The notes under the pieces are model-generated. The model searched no databases, was not told the DNA's origin, and saw nothing but the letters and a program-made list of their open reading frames with translations. A program made the position numbers and the translations under genes. Of a stretch of 64,000 nt of DNA, positions 45,845 to 57,933 are shown one piece after another (positions within the stretch are counted from its first letter, which is position 1; the number at the start of each line of letters is the position of its first letter). This DNA comes from Sambucus nigra (lineage: Eukaryota; Streptophyta; Magnoliopsida; Dipsacales; Adoxaceae). The DNA lies in contig OX422208.1 of assembly GCA_949130495.1 (NCBI GenBank), positions 686,665,702 to 686,729,701 on the forward strand. The letters run 5' to 3'.

Positions 45845-46527
45845 AGAAGCAATATGACGAGCAGCCAATGTGGTAACCATATCCCAAGAAATATTTTCTT
45901 CCATACCTTGGATCTCGGGGATGATCCAAGATTTCACCGAGCTCATGGCAGAGCTCGGAGCAATGAAAGTGGGAACACCACTTCCAGTAGTTGGAGGCTG
46001 AGAGATGGATTCAACCAAACTGACCGATGAGCTCTTATTCAACCTTCTCATAGGAGCATCAACAGTCTCGACCAAGGATGTAGTCTTAGTCGGGGATATG
46101 ACTATAACCTCGCTTGGAGCAGCGACCTTGCTCGGAGCCACTGGGGGCTTCTCGGCAATCTTCACAGTAGCAGCCGGAGGAGGTGCATCGATTTTTCTTG
46201 ACCCTTATTCTGGGACATCATGCTTGCTTTTCTTTGCCTCTCCAGCAATAGAGGCATATTTCTCAAAGAGGGGATGAGCTCTTCTTTTCTTCATTCTTTC
46301 ACTCAGAGGAATATGTGACTCAGGTGAAGAACTTGCAGAAGCTGGTACTGGTTCTACGTCACTTATCACCGGACGAGCAGTAAAAGATGAGGTGTAACTC
46401 TTATACTGCAGCAAATATGAAGCTGATCTGATATGCTCATCAGCAATTGTTTGATGCAAACCCTAGATAAGTTTCAGATGTTTTAAATTAACTTCTGTCT
46501 CTTTTGGGGACTTTCTCTTGCTGTCAA

Positions 46528-46623
46528 CTACAAATAAATCAAAATTAAAATATAAATGACATATTTTATCAAACACAAAGGAAGCATAATTTCAAAAATA
46601 AAATAAAATAGAATAAAAATAAC
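46528..46623 (-). other. Predicted intron in E2 antisense gene
   Basis: Donor GGATAG/GTTATTTTTA and acceptor TTTATTTGTAG/TTGACAG bound a 96-nt, very AT-rich stretch between coding segments. Confidence 0.55.
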
Positions 46624-47288
46624 CTATCCCATTAACATAGGGAGGGCATCTAGGACCCTAGTACACATCATTTCCAGTTAGTGGAGGGTGTTGCCAATTT
46701 TTCATAACAACACCGTGCTCGAAGTAATCCCTATTGGCATCTGGGAGATTGATCACTAAAGCCCTATTTAAAAACCTAGTTTTTTAAAAAGTATTGTCAC
46801 CAACAACCCATCTATAACAAAACATAATTTCTAGAATTCCTATACGGGTTCCATGAATCTGATTTAATCTATGAACTCCATTAACTATTCTCCATGTGTT
46901 GGGGGATATTTTTGCAGGGACCGCGTCAAAATATTGACAGAATTCCAGACACAAAGGGTTTGAGGAAAAAGAAAAGCCACATTCAGCTACAAAGAGACTG
47001 GGGAACCAATGTCCCTCAACCAAACGAAAATAGTCAGAAGGTTCAGAAAGTTCTTCCAAAATAACCCATGAAGGAATAGAGAAATCGGAACGAAACTTAT
47101 CAAGCGACTCAATAAGGTAAACCATGATGAATAAAGGAAATAAAAGATAAGGAAGAAGGTCTTACAGAAAAAGGATGGATCTGTTGACAACGAACGATGA
47201 AAAGGATGAATGCACAGGAGAGAAAGAAAATAGAAAACTCAAAGATACAAATTTGAAAGAGTAAAAGACGAAATGATTTTCTGTAACG

Positions 47289-47296
47289 CTTAAATA
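47289..47296 (-). promoter_or_regulatory. Candidate TATA box of E2 antisense gene
   Basis: TATTTAAG on the minus strand lies about 165 bp before the antisense ATG, the same octamer as in E1 (15234-15241). Confidence 0.45.
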
Positions 47297-47549
47297 CCTT
47301 GCCTTGGGAAAAGGTAAAAGTAATGATTACAAAGTGAGACGTTTACGCTATCGGCGGCTAAAAGGACAAAAAGGGCGCGGAGATCGAAGCAGTTAGAAAA
47401 ATTTAAAAAGTCTGATTCTATGAATTTGAAGAGAAAAATAAATGCAAAGAAGACACTCCTAAAATTCAGGATAACCATTTAATCCCGCCATATTTCGAGA
47501 AGAATGTTCCACACTCCTCAGTCTCGAATTGTGAAACATTGGGGGCTTC

Positions 47550-48122
47550 TTTTGATACCAAATTTAATCTGCTGACATGGCTCAATTAAGTGGAGACACG
47601 TGTCAATCTACATGGCACTAACAAACATTTTTGAACAATATCTTGACTTCGAGGAACTCAATTTCCCCGACCAACTCAGATACTCCGAACAGTAGGTGCT
47701 CAACGAGGAACTTTATTGCACCGAGCAACTCATGGATACCGAGATACTTAGGCAGTCCGAGCAACTTAGGCGGTCCGAGCTGCACCTCGATCAGAGCATT
47801 TATTCTCAGGCAATTAAGAGGATTAAATGCGCATTAAATGCAGATTATTATCATAAGGATGTATACGCTTATTGAACAGCTATGTATTACCCATTCACAT
47901 GTACAGCCTCATGGCTATAAATACATTGTATCACCCTCATTGCAAGGGGACCGAAATATCTTGAGAATAATCCTACTTCGAGAATTCCTAAACAGTCAAT
48001 AATAACACAAACAGTGGACGTAGGCCGTTCGTTCAAGGATGAACCACTTTAAAATCTCTTGTCTTATTTATTTTTATCTGTGATTAAACAAATTAGAGAT
48101 AGTCTAATTTTTTACATTAACA
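47550..48122 (+). repeat. E2 3' LTR
   Basis: The 573-bp LTR aligns with the 5' copy with about 25 substitutions and one single-base indel. It is preceded by a short purine-rich run (ATTGGGGGCTTC) as polypurine tract. TATAAATA is at 47916-47923. Its first bases are TTTTGATACC, where the 5' LTR has TGTTGATACC. Confidence 0.88.
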
Positions 48123-48301
48123 GTAAGTTTCCAAAAATAGGGGGTTACCGATCGGTAAGCCCCTTGTCCTGCCTATTAACAGGTCAGTCTAATCTAATCA
48201 ATCAAGGCTGTGATTGGTACTCTCTTCAGCTTTTGGTACCTTGTGGGGCAGGATTCCCTCCGATTTCTGCAAGATTTGTGTCTTTTGTGAGGGTTTTCAA
48301 G

Positions 48302-48310
48302 TATAAAAAG
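48302..48310 (+). promoter_or_regulatory. TATA box before DUF7745-like gene
   Basis: TATAAAAAG lies 58 bp before ATG 48368. Confidence 0.45.
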
Positions 48311-48367
48311 GGTAAGGATGGAGTGTTTTCATCAAACCTTCACATTCCTACTTTCTTATTATGTGAG

Positions 48368-49535
48368 ATGGCTCTCCCTGGCAATGTTGAGTTTTCCAAC
48401 TACCTCAAGACTTTGGAGGCGATGTGCTTCTACAACGTCGACTATGATGCTTTCAACATGCGTCGAGTCTCTTTATATCGCAATCGTCCCATAAAGTGGA
48501 GCATGCTGATGGTGGCGATACAATTTTGGTACCCGAAGATGATGTATTATGCTTTGGCTTGGAAGAAGTCTGTTCGACTTATGAGGAGTTTTCTGCCATG
48601 TTGGGGGTAAAACTTAGTGTGGAGGTTGCTATGCCTGAGTTTTCTCGATCTCCTTGAGAGTTATTGGCTGGACTTATCCATGTCTCCCCCTCGGCGGGTA
48701 GACCTTTGGTTATTGAAGGAATAATTTCCCTGTCGGTGGTACTGCGGTCTGTGCATTTGTAGGAGGTTGGTGATGCTTGCTATAATGGAGCTACTGTTCT
48801 AGGTTGGTTTTGAAATTGCTGCTGGTGGACCGGGGAACTGCTGGTGGACCCATAACTTACAGCCATTACTTCATGGATGTCATACCTTCGCAATCCTACG
48901 GCGATGATACTGACGGAGACTTTGAATGGATTGAATGCCTGGTGAGAAGGTCGTTCTAACTTTCTAAGGGGTGGCCCTATGCTGCTGTTCATGTGGTTGT
49001 CAGAAATATTCCGCTTGGTGACTCCTCCGTAATATCATTTATTGGCTATGCCTAACTTATTTTCTCTATATTTCATTAGTGTTGGCCTGGATATCGAGAG
49101 CTGGGAGAACTAGTTTATGGAGGACGGGGCTCTAAGTCTGCACTGGTCAGTGCCTTAGTGGGGACAACTGTTGCCTATTCTGGAACTAGGGGAATACCCG
49201 TACATTCGGCTTGTTGGTCTCAGACAGACCTCTTTCTATTTCCCTTGGCGTCTTCTGTGCTAATTTGGATAGAGCACATTGTGCCACCTCGGACACTAGA
49301 TTTCTTTATGGTAAAAGATCTGATAGAGTGTCTGTGCATGCGTCTTGGCTCGTTGTGGGAGAGTCATCGTCCGTTGACCCGTCCTTCTCAGTCCGTTGGG
49401 AGAGTCTGGCACATCTCTAGGGATTATATGCAGTGGTTGTGGAGAAGAGTAGTTAACACGATTTTGGTAATGGAGACTGGACAAAGGTGGTTTGTCTTAT
49501 CCGATACCATGGAGGGAGGTGTTGTGGTTTTTTGA
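48368..49535 (+). pseudogene. DUF7745-like gene, decayed
   Basis: ATG 48368 opens MALPGNVEFSNYLKTLEAMC and runs to IKWSMLMVAIQFWYP. A frameshift then moves the match to another frame, DDVLCFGLEEVCSTYEEFSA. The pattern W-x-x-x-x-x-x-x-FW-P followed by F-x-x-x-x-C-x-T-x-EEF resembles plant proteins annotated DUF7745, a family often found beside transposable elements. A likely exon begins after TTTCATTAG at 49079 and is open to 49535 (ELVYGGRGSKSALVSALVG, VLIWIEHI). Function unknown. It is on the plus strand, antisense to the Ogre-like pol at the right edge. The family call is from memory and moderate to weak. Confidence 0.45.
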
Positions 49536-49878
49536 GGCTGGTTCGAGCTTATCGATCTATAGAGCATCTGCGGCACAGGCATGGGAAACTTGAGGACCCC
49601 ATGATATAGATGATGATGGAGCGGGCTCCTCTAGTAGTTGCGGGTAGGAATCTTGGGGAGTTTTTTTTATAATGGGGAATAAATTTGGGAGTTTATTTGT
49701 CTTTTTAGGAAGGTAGGGGGAAGGTAATTATCCATCCCTTTTCTTATGTACTTGCACTGTAGTTTCTTATTAGTGAAATAAATAAGTTTTTAATCATCCA
49801 GCTGCGCCTTTTGATGAATTTTGTATTTTAAATTATTTATACCGATCGCTAAGGCATGCATAATCCTTTTGTTTAAGT
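49536..49878 (+). other. 3' flank of DUF7745-like gene
   Basis: No gene was recognised. A stretch near 49770-49795 (GTGAAATAAATAAG, then T-rich) could hold a polyadenylation signal. Confidence 0.35.
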
Positions 49879-49883
49879 ATATG
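49879..49883. repeat. TSD of E3 (left copy, ATATG)
   Basis: ATATG is repeated exactly at 61919-61923, just outside the 3' LTR. Confidence 0.92.
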
Positions 49884-50815
49884 TGATATCCCCAAAGTGC
49901 ACCCTCTTACTCAGAGTCATCAACCTCGACCAATATCGTAGCCAAGGTGACCAGGTGCCTAAGACAGCCATCAGTAACATCGGCTCTTAGAAGGTTGGAC
50001 ACAACCGACATTGTTTCTACAATACATCAACCTCGGCTGATGCCCAACCGAGGTCGACAAGGACTCATGAGTTCAAACATCCTCTAAAACCATCATCGAC
50101 CCCAGCCGACGTTGCAGTCATCAGTTGAGATTAGTAGTGTTATAAGGGACCAATCATATGGCAACATCATCATTGGCCCTAGACAACGTTACAACTACTT
50201 AGACCTAACCCCGACTAGCTACATGACCAAAGTCATTAAATATAGCCTCGGATAAGGGATAGGTCGGACTTCACCAACCTCGTACTCTTCCAGGACGAGG
50301 TTGCACCAATAAAAAATGGTCGAGCATTTATAAGCATACGTTTGGTTTGGAACACATGGGCAAGTCTGTTATAACTGAATCATTACCTCCATGTGAGGGA
50401 ATATTGAGGTCATCATTGTTTACTTAAGATCAACCAGGTGTCATCCACACATTGTTTGGATCTTCATGCACATGCTCAGTGCATGCTTCGGGGGTACATT
50501 ACATCTCATAAGCACTATATATAGAGATCATCCTCTACCTTGAAAAAGGGATCTGAAAATATAACTCTAGCCAAAACTCTGTTGCATTTACAATAGAGAG
50601 ATAAAGAGGAGTGATTGTATTACTAAATCCATTAGAGCCTCACTGGATAGTTATATTTACACTCACCTGCACAGTGGATGTAGGAAATTTTCGAACCACT
50701 TATATTGCTGTGTTTATCTCCTTCTACTCATCTCCTTTTATATACATATGCCATTGTTATCACTTGCTTGTGCTTGTTAACACCTTATCTGATGGTGTTA
50801 TTTCTAGCATCATCA
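49884..50815 (+). repeat. E3 5' LTR
   Basis: The LTR begins TGATATCCCCAAAGTGC and ends TAGCATCATCA, 932 bp, with TATATATAG at 50516-50524. Confidence 0.92.
50276..50302 (+). promoter_or_regulatory. Inverted-repeat hairpin in E3 U3
   Basis: Arms AACCTCGTACT and AGGACGAGGTT with loop CTTCC pair over 11 positions with one mismatch. It lies at the same depth in the LTR as the E1 hairpin; one G-C pair of E1 is a T-A pair here. The 3' LTR copy begins at 61367. Confidence 0.6.
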
Positions 50816-50817
50816 TT

Positions 50818-50835
50818 TTGGCGCCGTCTGTGGGA
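50818..50835 (+). other. E3 primer-binding site
   Basis: TTGGCGCCGTCTGTGGGA follows the LTR by two bases. Confidence 0.8.
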
Positions 50836-50997
50836 ATGAGAAGATTCATCTCTTCCTTTTCTAGCTTAACCTCACCGGAGACTCTGGTGGTGAACCAGGC
50901 ATCAACCTTCGTGTGAAGCTATTTCACCATTGAAACAGGTCCTTTAAGGTATTTAATCTTTCTAATATTTTCATCACAAGCTCTTTAAACCTAACAT

Positions 50998-52950
50998 ATG
51001 GCACCGGAGTTACCACCACCTCCTCCACCATCTGGCGTTGGAGGACCTAGTTCTAACCAAGCATCCTTGAGGCCGTTGGCTGCAACGCAACAAGCAAAGA
51101 AGGAGCAGTTTGCCCAGCTAAGCCAAAATATGATGAGGCCACCTGGTATCTCACTGGAAATGATTACTCCGACGGATGCTCAACCATATCCAGAGGCCAG
51201 GGGACCACTCCAGGCACCACAAAAGGACCAACCTACACCTCAGCGGAGGAGGGACGTTGCTGACACCAGGCATTTGCGTCTGGGGAGGCAAGGAAACCCT
51301 TTCCCTGAGGATATGTACGATGATATCAAAGTAGATAATGCTCCAGCAGACTGTTGGGAGCCATATTAGGTTTCAGATAACACAGTATAACCTATACAGC
51401 AAAGGCGAGGATGCAAAGCAAGAAGGGCCGAAGTTGGTGATGTTCATCCAAGAGGATCAACTTTTGATCGCTTGAGTAGAGGCTCGGCCTTTGAAAGGCT
51501 CGTTCTAGTTAATGATCTGAGGTGGAGGTTATCCAGGTCGAGAAGTGCAGCTAGATCTTAGAGGAGATATGGTAAACATCGGCCTCACCATGGCCGACCC
51601 CTACATGGCTGAGACTGTTGCCAAGATCTCAACAAGCGACATTATGCTGCAGCTGGGGAACCCTTAGTCCACCCCTTGGAGGTGGTTGGGGATAACCTCA
51701 GCCTGGACAACGTTGCTAAACCATGGAATGACTCCATCCAATGGATGTAAGAGAAGATAGGGAACCTCATCAAAAGCCGACACCCACTGCAAAGGGGGTT
51801 CTCAGAGGGATCCCCATTTGTAGCAAGGATAATGAACTTCCCAACCCTTGCAAAATTCAAACCAGCTATGGTGTCTCCCAAGTATGATGGAAGTACCAAC
51901 CCGGTAAATCATATTAAGATGTATCAATCCGCAACAGACATTTATTCAATCCCTGATGAGATGAGGTGCCGAGCTTTTTTACGCACTTTGATAGGAGCTG
52001 CGTATATTTGGTTCACTTCCCTTCCTAAAAATAATGTGTAGAACTTTAAAGGTTTGGTTGAGCGGTTCATACACAACTTCTGTTTTGGGGTAAGACCTCA
52101 GAAAAAGACAACCCATCTACTATATGTAAAACAAGTTAAGAATGAGAGCCTCAGAGACTGCATTGCAAGATTCAATAAGGAAAAGTTGGAGGTTGAAGAT
52201 GATGGAGAGAATATAGCTATGATAGCTATTATAGAAGGATTGCAGAAGGGGAAGTTACTTTGGAAGCTTGCTGAAGACCCTCCAAAATCTATGACCGAGC
52301 TGTTTGCAATAGCTGATAGGGCTGCAAAGTATGAGGATGAGAACCAAAGTAGCAATGGAAAATTGCAAAGGAAGAAGGACGGAAAGAAGAGGGCTACAAA
52401 TGACAAGTTTGCACACTACACTTCTCTAACTGTGAGTTGTGAACACATCCTCAATGAAATAAAAAATGACCGTTCCCTGAGATGGTCGGAGAATCTTAAG
52501 GCTCCTATGCATAAGAGAAATAAGAACCTATGGTGTGAGTTCCACCAAGACCACGATCATCTGACTGACAAGTGATTTGCCTTGAAGGATGAGATTGAGA
52601 AATTATTGAAGTCTGAAAAAGTCAGGAAGTTTGTGGATGGTAGAGCTTCTAAGGGGGGAAGATACGACATTAAAAAGAAGAGAAATGACAGGTGTTGGGA
52701 AGATGCCCCAACCAGAGAAGAGCTGAGGACTCAGATGATGATGATAATGACGACCCTGACCTCCCACCAAAAGACAAAAATATCCCAGTGAAAAAGGTTG
52801 GTATGATCTCCTTTGGTGTTAACACCACCTGTAGAGGACTAGCAGGGGGTGGCTCAGAGGTAGCCGACCGCAAGGCTCATGTGCAGAGGCTAAGTCAGTG
52901 ACCAAAGTAGAGGTTGTGAATTTGGCATCTTCAGAGGTTAAACATGAGAA
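50998..52950 (+). pseudogene. gag: E3 gag, disrupted
   Basis: ATG 50998 opens a Pro-rich N-terminus (MAPELPPPPPPSG), open to TAG at 51367. The same frame continues with Gag sequence (PRGSTFDRLSRGSAF, KSRHPLQRGFSEGSPFVAR) through several stops to 52041, then 52054-52575 with FIHNFCFGVRPQKKTTHLLY and the nucleocapsid. The zinc knuckle CEFHQDHDHLTDK ends in TGA (52573-52575) exactly where the last Cys codon is expected. A frameshift near 52715 moves the acidic tail (DSDDDDNDDPDLPPKD) to another frame. Start chosen by ATG context and length of leader (182 bp). Confidence 0.86.
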
Positions 52951-55900
52951 GAAGAAGGTAGATATGGATACTCTCATAGTTGGATTCTCTCGACTTAATT
53001 TTAGAGGTATCTTAGCTCCATACGATGACCCTTAGGTAATCACCACAAAGGTGCATGGGTGTGAGGTACAGAGAATCCTCATTGATGGGGGAAGTTCAGC
53101 AGACGTAATGTTCTGGCCCTGTTTCAAGAGCCTAGTCCTCAGCAGAGCTAGGCTTGTACCTTATCGTCACCCTTTGATCGATTTTAGTGGAGAAAAGGTT
53201 CATCCGTTGGGCATGTATGAGATGGATATAAGAATGGGAGATGAGTGGCCTAAGAGGTTGACTAGAAAAATCAATTTCTTTGTGATGGATGAGAATGTCT
53301 TCTCAGCTTACAACCTCATCATAGGAAGAGTAACCCTCAAAGAATTTGAGGTCGTTCCTTAAATAGTTCACCAAATGCTAAAATTCCCGCCCCCTATGGG
53401 GTAGGGAAAGTGCAAGGTGACCAAACATGGGCACATAAATTCTACTTTAACTATGCGGAAGAGAAAGAGGCTCATAAGAAGACAACAACCACTTACAACA
53501 TCGACACCCTCGACCCTAGAGATGAGACAAATCTCAAAAAGGGAGAAGCCGCGAAAGAGGTAGAATCCATCATCCTTAATGAGCACAAGCCGAAAAAAAC
53601 CATCCAAATAAGCAAATCCCTAAGACCTGAGATCAAGGAAGAGCTGGTGAAGTTTTTGAGGAAGAGACAAAGAATTTTTTCCTAGAGCCACACAGACATG
53701 CCAGGTATTGATCCTAAGGTCATGTGGCACAAACTCAATGTTATGGAAGATGCTAAACCCATGAAACAAAGGAGGAGAGTATATTCATTAGAGAAATATG
53801 ACATTTTTAGAGAAGATGTCAGAAAGATTGAAGAAGCCAAGTTCATGAGGGAGGTCATATACCCCGAGTGGTTATCCAACGCAGTCATAGTGCCAAGGGA
53901 AAATGGGAAATAGAGGATGTGCGTAGACTTCACTGATTGAATAAGTCTTGCCCAAAATACAGTTTCCCCTACATCGTATTGATCAGATGGTGGATGCCAC
54001 AGCTGGACATGAGCTTATGAGCTTCATGGATGCCTATTCTGTGTATACTTAGATCTTTATGAACCCAAAAGACTCAAAGAAGACAGCGTTCATCACAGAC
54101 AAGGGGACCTATTGTTATAAGGTCATGTCGTTCGAACTGAAGAATGCAGGGGATACTTACCAAAATATTGTAAATAAGATGTTTGAGGATCAAATAAGTA
54201 AGTCCAGGGAAGTGTATATGGATGACATGCTGAAGACCGCCACCCATATGGCCGACCTTGAAAAAACTTTCAACACCATGGACAGATACATGATGAAGCT
54301 CAACCCAGCCAAGTGTATTTTCGGGGTAGGAGCTGGAAAGTTTCTGGGGTTCATCGTCAATCAGAGGGGGATAGAGGCTAACCCTGAGAAGATCAAGACA
54401 CTTTTGGAAATGAAGACACCTAGAACCATCAAAGACGTTTAGAGGTTAACCGAAAGAGTTGCTGCGCTGAACAGCTTCATCTCGAGAGCTATGGACAAGT
54501 GTCTTCCTTTTTTCAAAGTTCTTAGAAAGGCTTTCGAATGGGATGAGGAATAAGACAAGGATTTTAAGGATCTCAAGTCCTACCTTGGATCCCCTCTACT
54601 CCTGTCGCGACCCATTCTGGGGGAAGGGTGGTACGTTTATCTAGCTGTTTTGAAATCAGCCATTAGTGCTGCCATAGTAAGAGAAGATGATGGGGTGAAG
54701 AGGCCAGCATACTTCAATAGTAAAGCTCTTCAAGGGTCTGAACAGAAATACCCTCGAATGGAAAAATTAGCTTATGCTCTGATATACGCTTCTAGGAAGA
54801 TGAAGCCATACTTCCAAGACCACTTTATGGTTGTCCTTACTGATTCCCCACTAAGACAGGTCCTCCATAAGCCTGAAAAGTCAGGCAGGCTGATGAACTG
54901 GGCCATCGAGTTGGGGGAGTACGAAATTATTTATCAATCTAGAGTTGCCATCAAAGGGTAGGCACTTGCAAACTTTGTAGCAGAGTTCACCTGGGAAGAG
55001 GTTGAGATTGAAATTAGTCAAAGAACTACTGATGAACCAAACAAAAATGTCTTCTGCGATTCGAACGAGGTTGGGTCAAGAAGGTCTAAAAAAATGTGGT
55101 CGAGAATGAGGAAGACATGTACCTCTTCAAGCAAGGGACCCTGTCAGAGGGGAACTTCTCTTCAAATGAAGATGTTTGAAACCTCTTCATTGATGGGTCA
55201 TCTTGTGTACACGGGAGCGGAACAGGGCTGATAATGTCAGCACCAGATGGTACTGACATTGAATATGCGCTGAGGTTTAAATTTAAGACTTTAAATAATG
55301 AGTCAGAGTATGAGGCATTGATAGCAGTTCTCTCTTTGGCAAAAGCCCTTAGTGTTGGACGACTCCTAGTCCACAGTGACTCGAGGTTAGTTGTCAACTA
55401 AATTCTTGGGGTATATGAGGCCAAAGATGAAAGGACGGCTAAATACCTGAAGAGGGTGAGAATGACACTAGAAGGCGTCAAGGAGGTGAAGATGAATAGG
55501 ATACCTCGACAAGACAACAGTCGAGACGATGCACTCGCTAGGTTGGCCTTTGCAATGTGGACAGATATAAGAAGATCGGTACCAGTTGAAATGTTGCTCA
55601 AGCCAACCATCGAAGAAGAAGAGGTTTCCAGAACTTACCTCAATATGAATATGGGAGCCTCATGGATGGACCCACTCATCAGATACATCAGGCAGGGAGA
55701 GATGCCAGAATCAAAGTTAGAAATGAGAAAGCTGAGGTTCAGGGCTGCCAAGTTCTCAATTATAGGAGATGTATTGTATAAGAAGGGGTTTCTAATCCTT
55801 CTCCTTAGATGTATCCATCCTTCCGAGGTTCCTCACATATTGCAAGATATATATGAGGGATCTTGTTCAAGTCACATAGGAGGGAGGCCTCTAGCTAAGA

Positions 55901-56883
55901 GGATAATTAATCAGGGGTACTGGTGGACGACCTTGGCCAAAGATGCAGCTGCCTATGTGAAGAGATACGACAAGTGTCAAAGATTCTCCACCATACCTCA
56001 CCAACCTCATCATCCTATGACGTCAATTATCTCACCTTGGCTATTTGCATTATGGGGTATTGACTTAGTAGGACCTTTGCCAAGAGCTGCAAACAACTAT
56101 CGATTCTTAGTGGTGGCAATTGATTACTACTCTAAGTGGGTAAAGGCTGAGCCGATGATCACGATTACGGAATAGAAGACCTTCCAGTTCATCTGGAAGA
56201 ATATCATATGCAGATATGGCCTTTCAAACGCCGTCATCTCAGATAATGGAACCCAGTTCAAGAATGCTTCCCTAAAAAAATATTGTGAAAGAGTGGGGAT
56301 CAAGAAGTTCTTCTCCTCTCCTGGTCGACCCTATGCATATGGCCAGACTGAGGTCACAAACTGGACAATCCTTGGCAGGATGAAGAAGAAGTTGGAATAG
56401 GCCAAAGGGAGATGGACAGAGGAGGTATACGCTATGTTATGGGCCTACAAGACGATCACAAGGACACCAACGGGAGAGACTCCTTTTATGCTAGCACATA
56501 GTTCAGAAGCTGTGATCCATACAGAAGTAGGACTCCCCACACATAGAGTTCAGACCTATGATCCTTATAAGAATAGATAAGATAAAAGACTTGACTTGGA
56601 TTTAATGGAAGAGAGAAGGGAAGATGCAGAGAACAGATAGGCATCCTATCAGCAGAGAACAGTAAAGTTCTACAACCAAGGGCTGAAATCTAGACCTATA
56701 GCTGTGGGAGACCTAGTCCTAAAGAAGACGTTGCAGAAGGCAAATAAGCTCCACACAAACTGGCATGGTCCTTACAGAGTAGTTGATGAGGTTGTGTCTG
56801 GTACTTACTGGCTAGAAAATCTCAAAGGGGAACCTTTTTCCAATCCTTGGAATGCTGACCATTTGAAGAAATATTACATATGA
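52951..56883 (+). pseudogene. pol: E3 pol (PR-RT-RNH-aRNH-INT), disrupted
   Basis: Protease DGGSSADVMF has its Asp codon at 53094. RT runs over about 53698-54500 with frameshifts; its catalytic motif is YMDD (Tyr at 54216) and a few codons are lost after it (DMLKTATHM). RNase H is at about 54600-54960 (RLMNWAIELGEYEIIYQSR). The second RNase H is at about 55180-55570 (SEYEALIAVLSLAKAL, DDALARLAFA). Integrase begins near 55800 (LRCIHPSEVP), keeps GIDLVGPLPRA and SDNGTQF, and ends KKYYI at TGA 56881-56883. Stops include 53911, 54440, 54551, 54959 and 56173, of which several coincide with stops in E1 or E2. Confidence 0.87.
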
Positions 56884-56971
56884 TGTTGCAATTGTTTCTT
56901 TGTAATACATGTATCATTTTATGAAGAGGATGTTAATGAAAAGAGCATTTCCAGTGTCAATACTTTATTAC

Positions 56972-57740
56972 ATTATGCTTAAACATCATTAATTTGGTGG
57001 CAATTATGAGGGTAAACATCATATTATGGCGACTTCAGACCTTAAACATCATTAATTTGGTGAAAATTGAGGTAAAACATCATATTATGGTGACCTCAGA
57101 CCTTTAACATCATTAATTTGGTGAAAATTATGAGGTGTAACATCATATTAATTTGACATCAAACCTTTAACATCATTAATTTGGTAAAAATTATGAGGTG
57201 TAACATCATATTATGGCGACCTCAGACCTTTAACATCATTAATTTGGTGAAAATTATGAGGTGAAACATCATATTATGGTGACCTCAGACCTTTAACATC
57301 ATTAATTTGGTAAAATTATGGGGTGAAACATCATATTATGGTGACCTCAGACCTTTAACATCATTAATTTGGTGAAAATTATGAGGTGTAATATCATATT
57401 ATGGTGACCTCAGACCTTAAACATCATTAATTTGGTCAAAATTAAGGTGAAACATCATATTATGGTGACCTCAGACCTTTAACATCATTAATTTGGTGAA
57501 AATTATGGGGCATAAGATCATATTATAGTGACCTCAGACCTTAAACATCATTAAGTTGGTGAAAATTGAGGTGAAACATCATTATATGATGACCTCAAAC
57601 CTTAAACATCATTAATTTGGTGAAAAATATTAGGGTGAACATCATTATATGGTGACCTTAGATCTTAAACATCATTAATTTGGTGAAAATTATAAGGGAA
57701 AACATCATTATATGATAACCTCATATAAACATCATTAATA
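56972..57740 (+). repeat. E3 62-63-bp tandem array
   Basis: About 12 units of AACATCATTAATTTGGTGAA, a short ATTATGAGGTGTA segment, ACATCATATTATGG and GACCTCAGACCTTT follow pol by about 90 bp. The unit is half the length of the E1 unit and shares its motifs. Confidence 0.9.
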
Positions 57741-57933
57741 TACATACAAGAGGCAAGGCATTCAACCATAACATTGGAAGGAAAATAATATAGTTTGAAT
57801 AAGATGAGATTAATGGTCTATCAATGAACATTCAAGTCACAAGTCAGATGTGCCAAAAGTCCATCAAGATTTGCAAGCTAAGGGGTACAGAAGGGAAACC
57901 AAAATTAAAACTTCAAGCTTCACAAGAAGAGTT

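Larger units (their letters stand above)
43464..47125 (-). pseudogene. E2 antisense gene, multi-exon, PF04195-like N-terminus
   Basis: ATG at 47123-47125 opens a frame to 46784 (SDYFRLVEGHWFPSLFVAEC, SPNTWRIVNGVHRLN) that resembles, more loosely, the PF04195-like block of the E1 and E3 antisense genes. It continues to NLPDANRDYFEHG near 46740. Predicted introns are at 46623-46528 and 45844-45767. Downstream are a Ser/Pro-rich region (46459-45850), a long Lys/Glu coiled coil (45600-45330), the 45280-44909 frame with an acidic run, a second coiled coil (44471-44151), and the open C-terminal exon 44060-43464 (198 codons). Several in-frame stops (for example after TF at 46784 and near 45686) suggest this copy is inactive or uses unrecognised splice sites. 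Role unknown. Confidence 0.65.
32561..48122 (+). mobile_element. E2: complete Tat-clade Ty3/Gypsy retrotransposon
   Basis: The span is 15.56 kb, or about 12.3 kb once the MITE and solo LTR inside it are removed. It has LTRs of 572 and 573 bp, a primer site, gag-pol with dual RNase H, a tandem array, an antisense gene and a TSD with one mismatch. It belongs to a different family from E1 and E3: the LTR is shorter and the LTR sequence unrelated by eye. A full hand alignment of the LTRs gives about 25 substitutions and one indel (about 4.4%), making it the youngest of the three. Frameshifts and stops block gag and most of pol; integrase is open. Confidence 0.92.
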
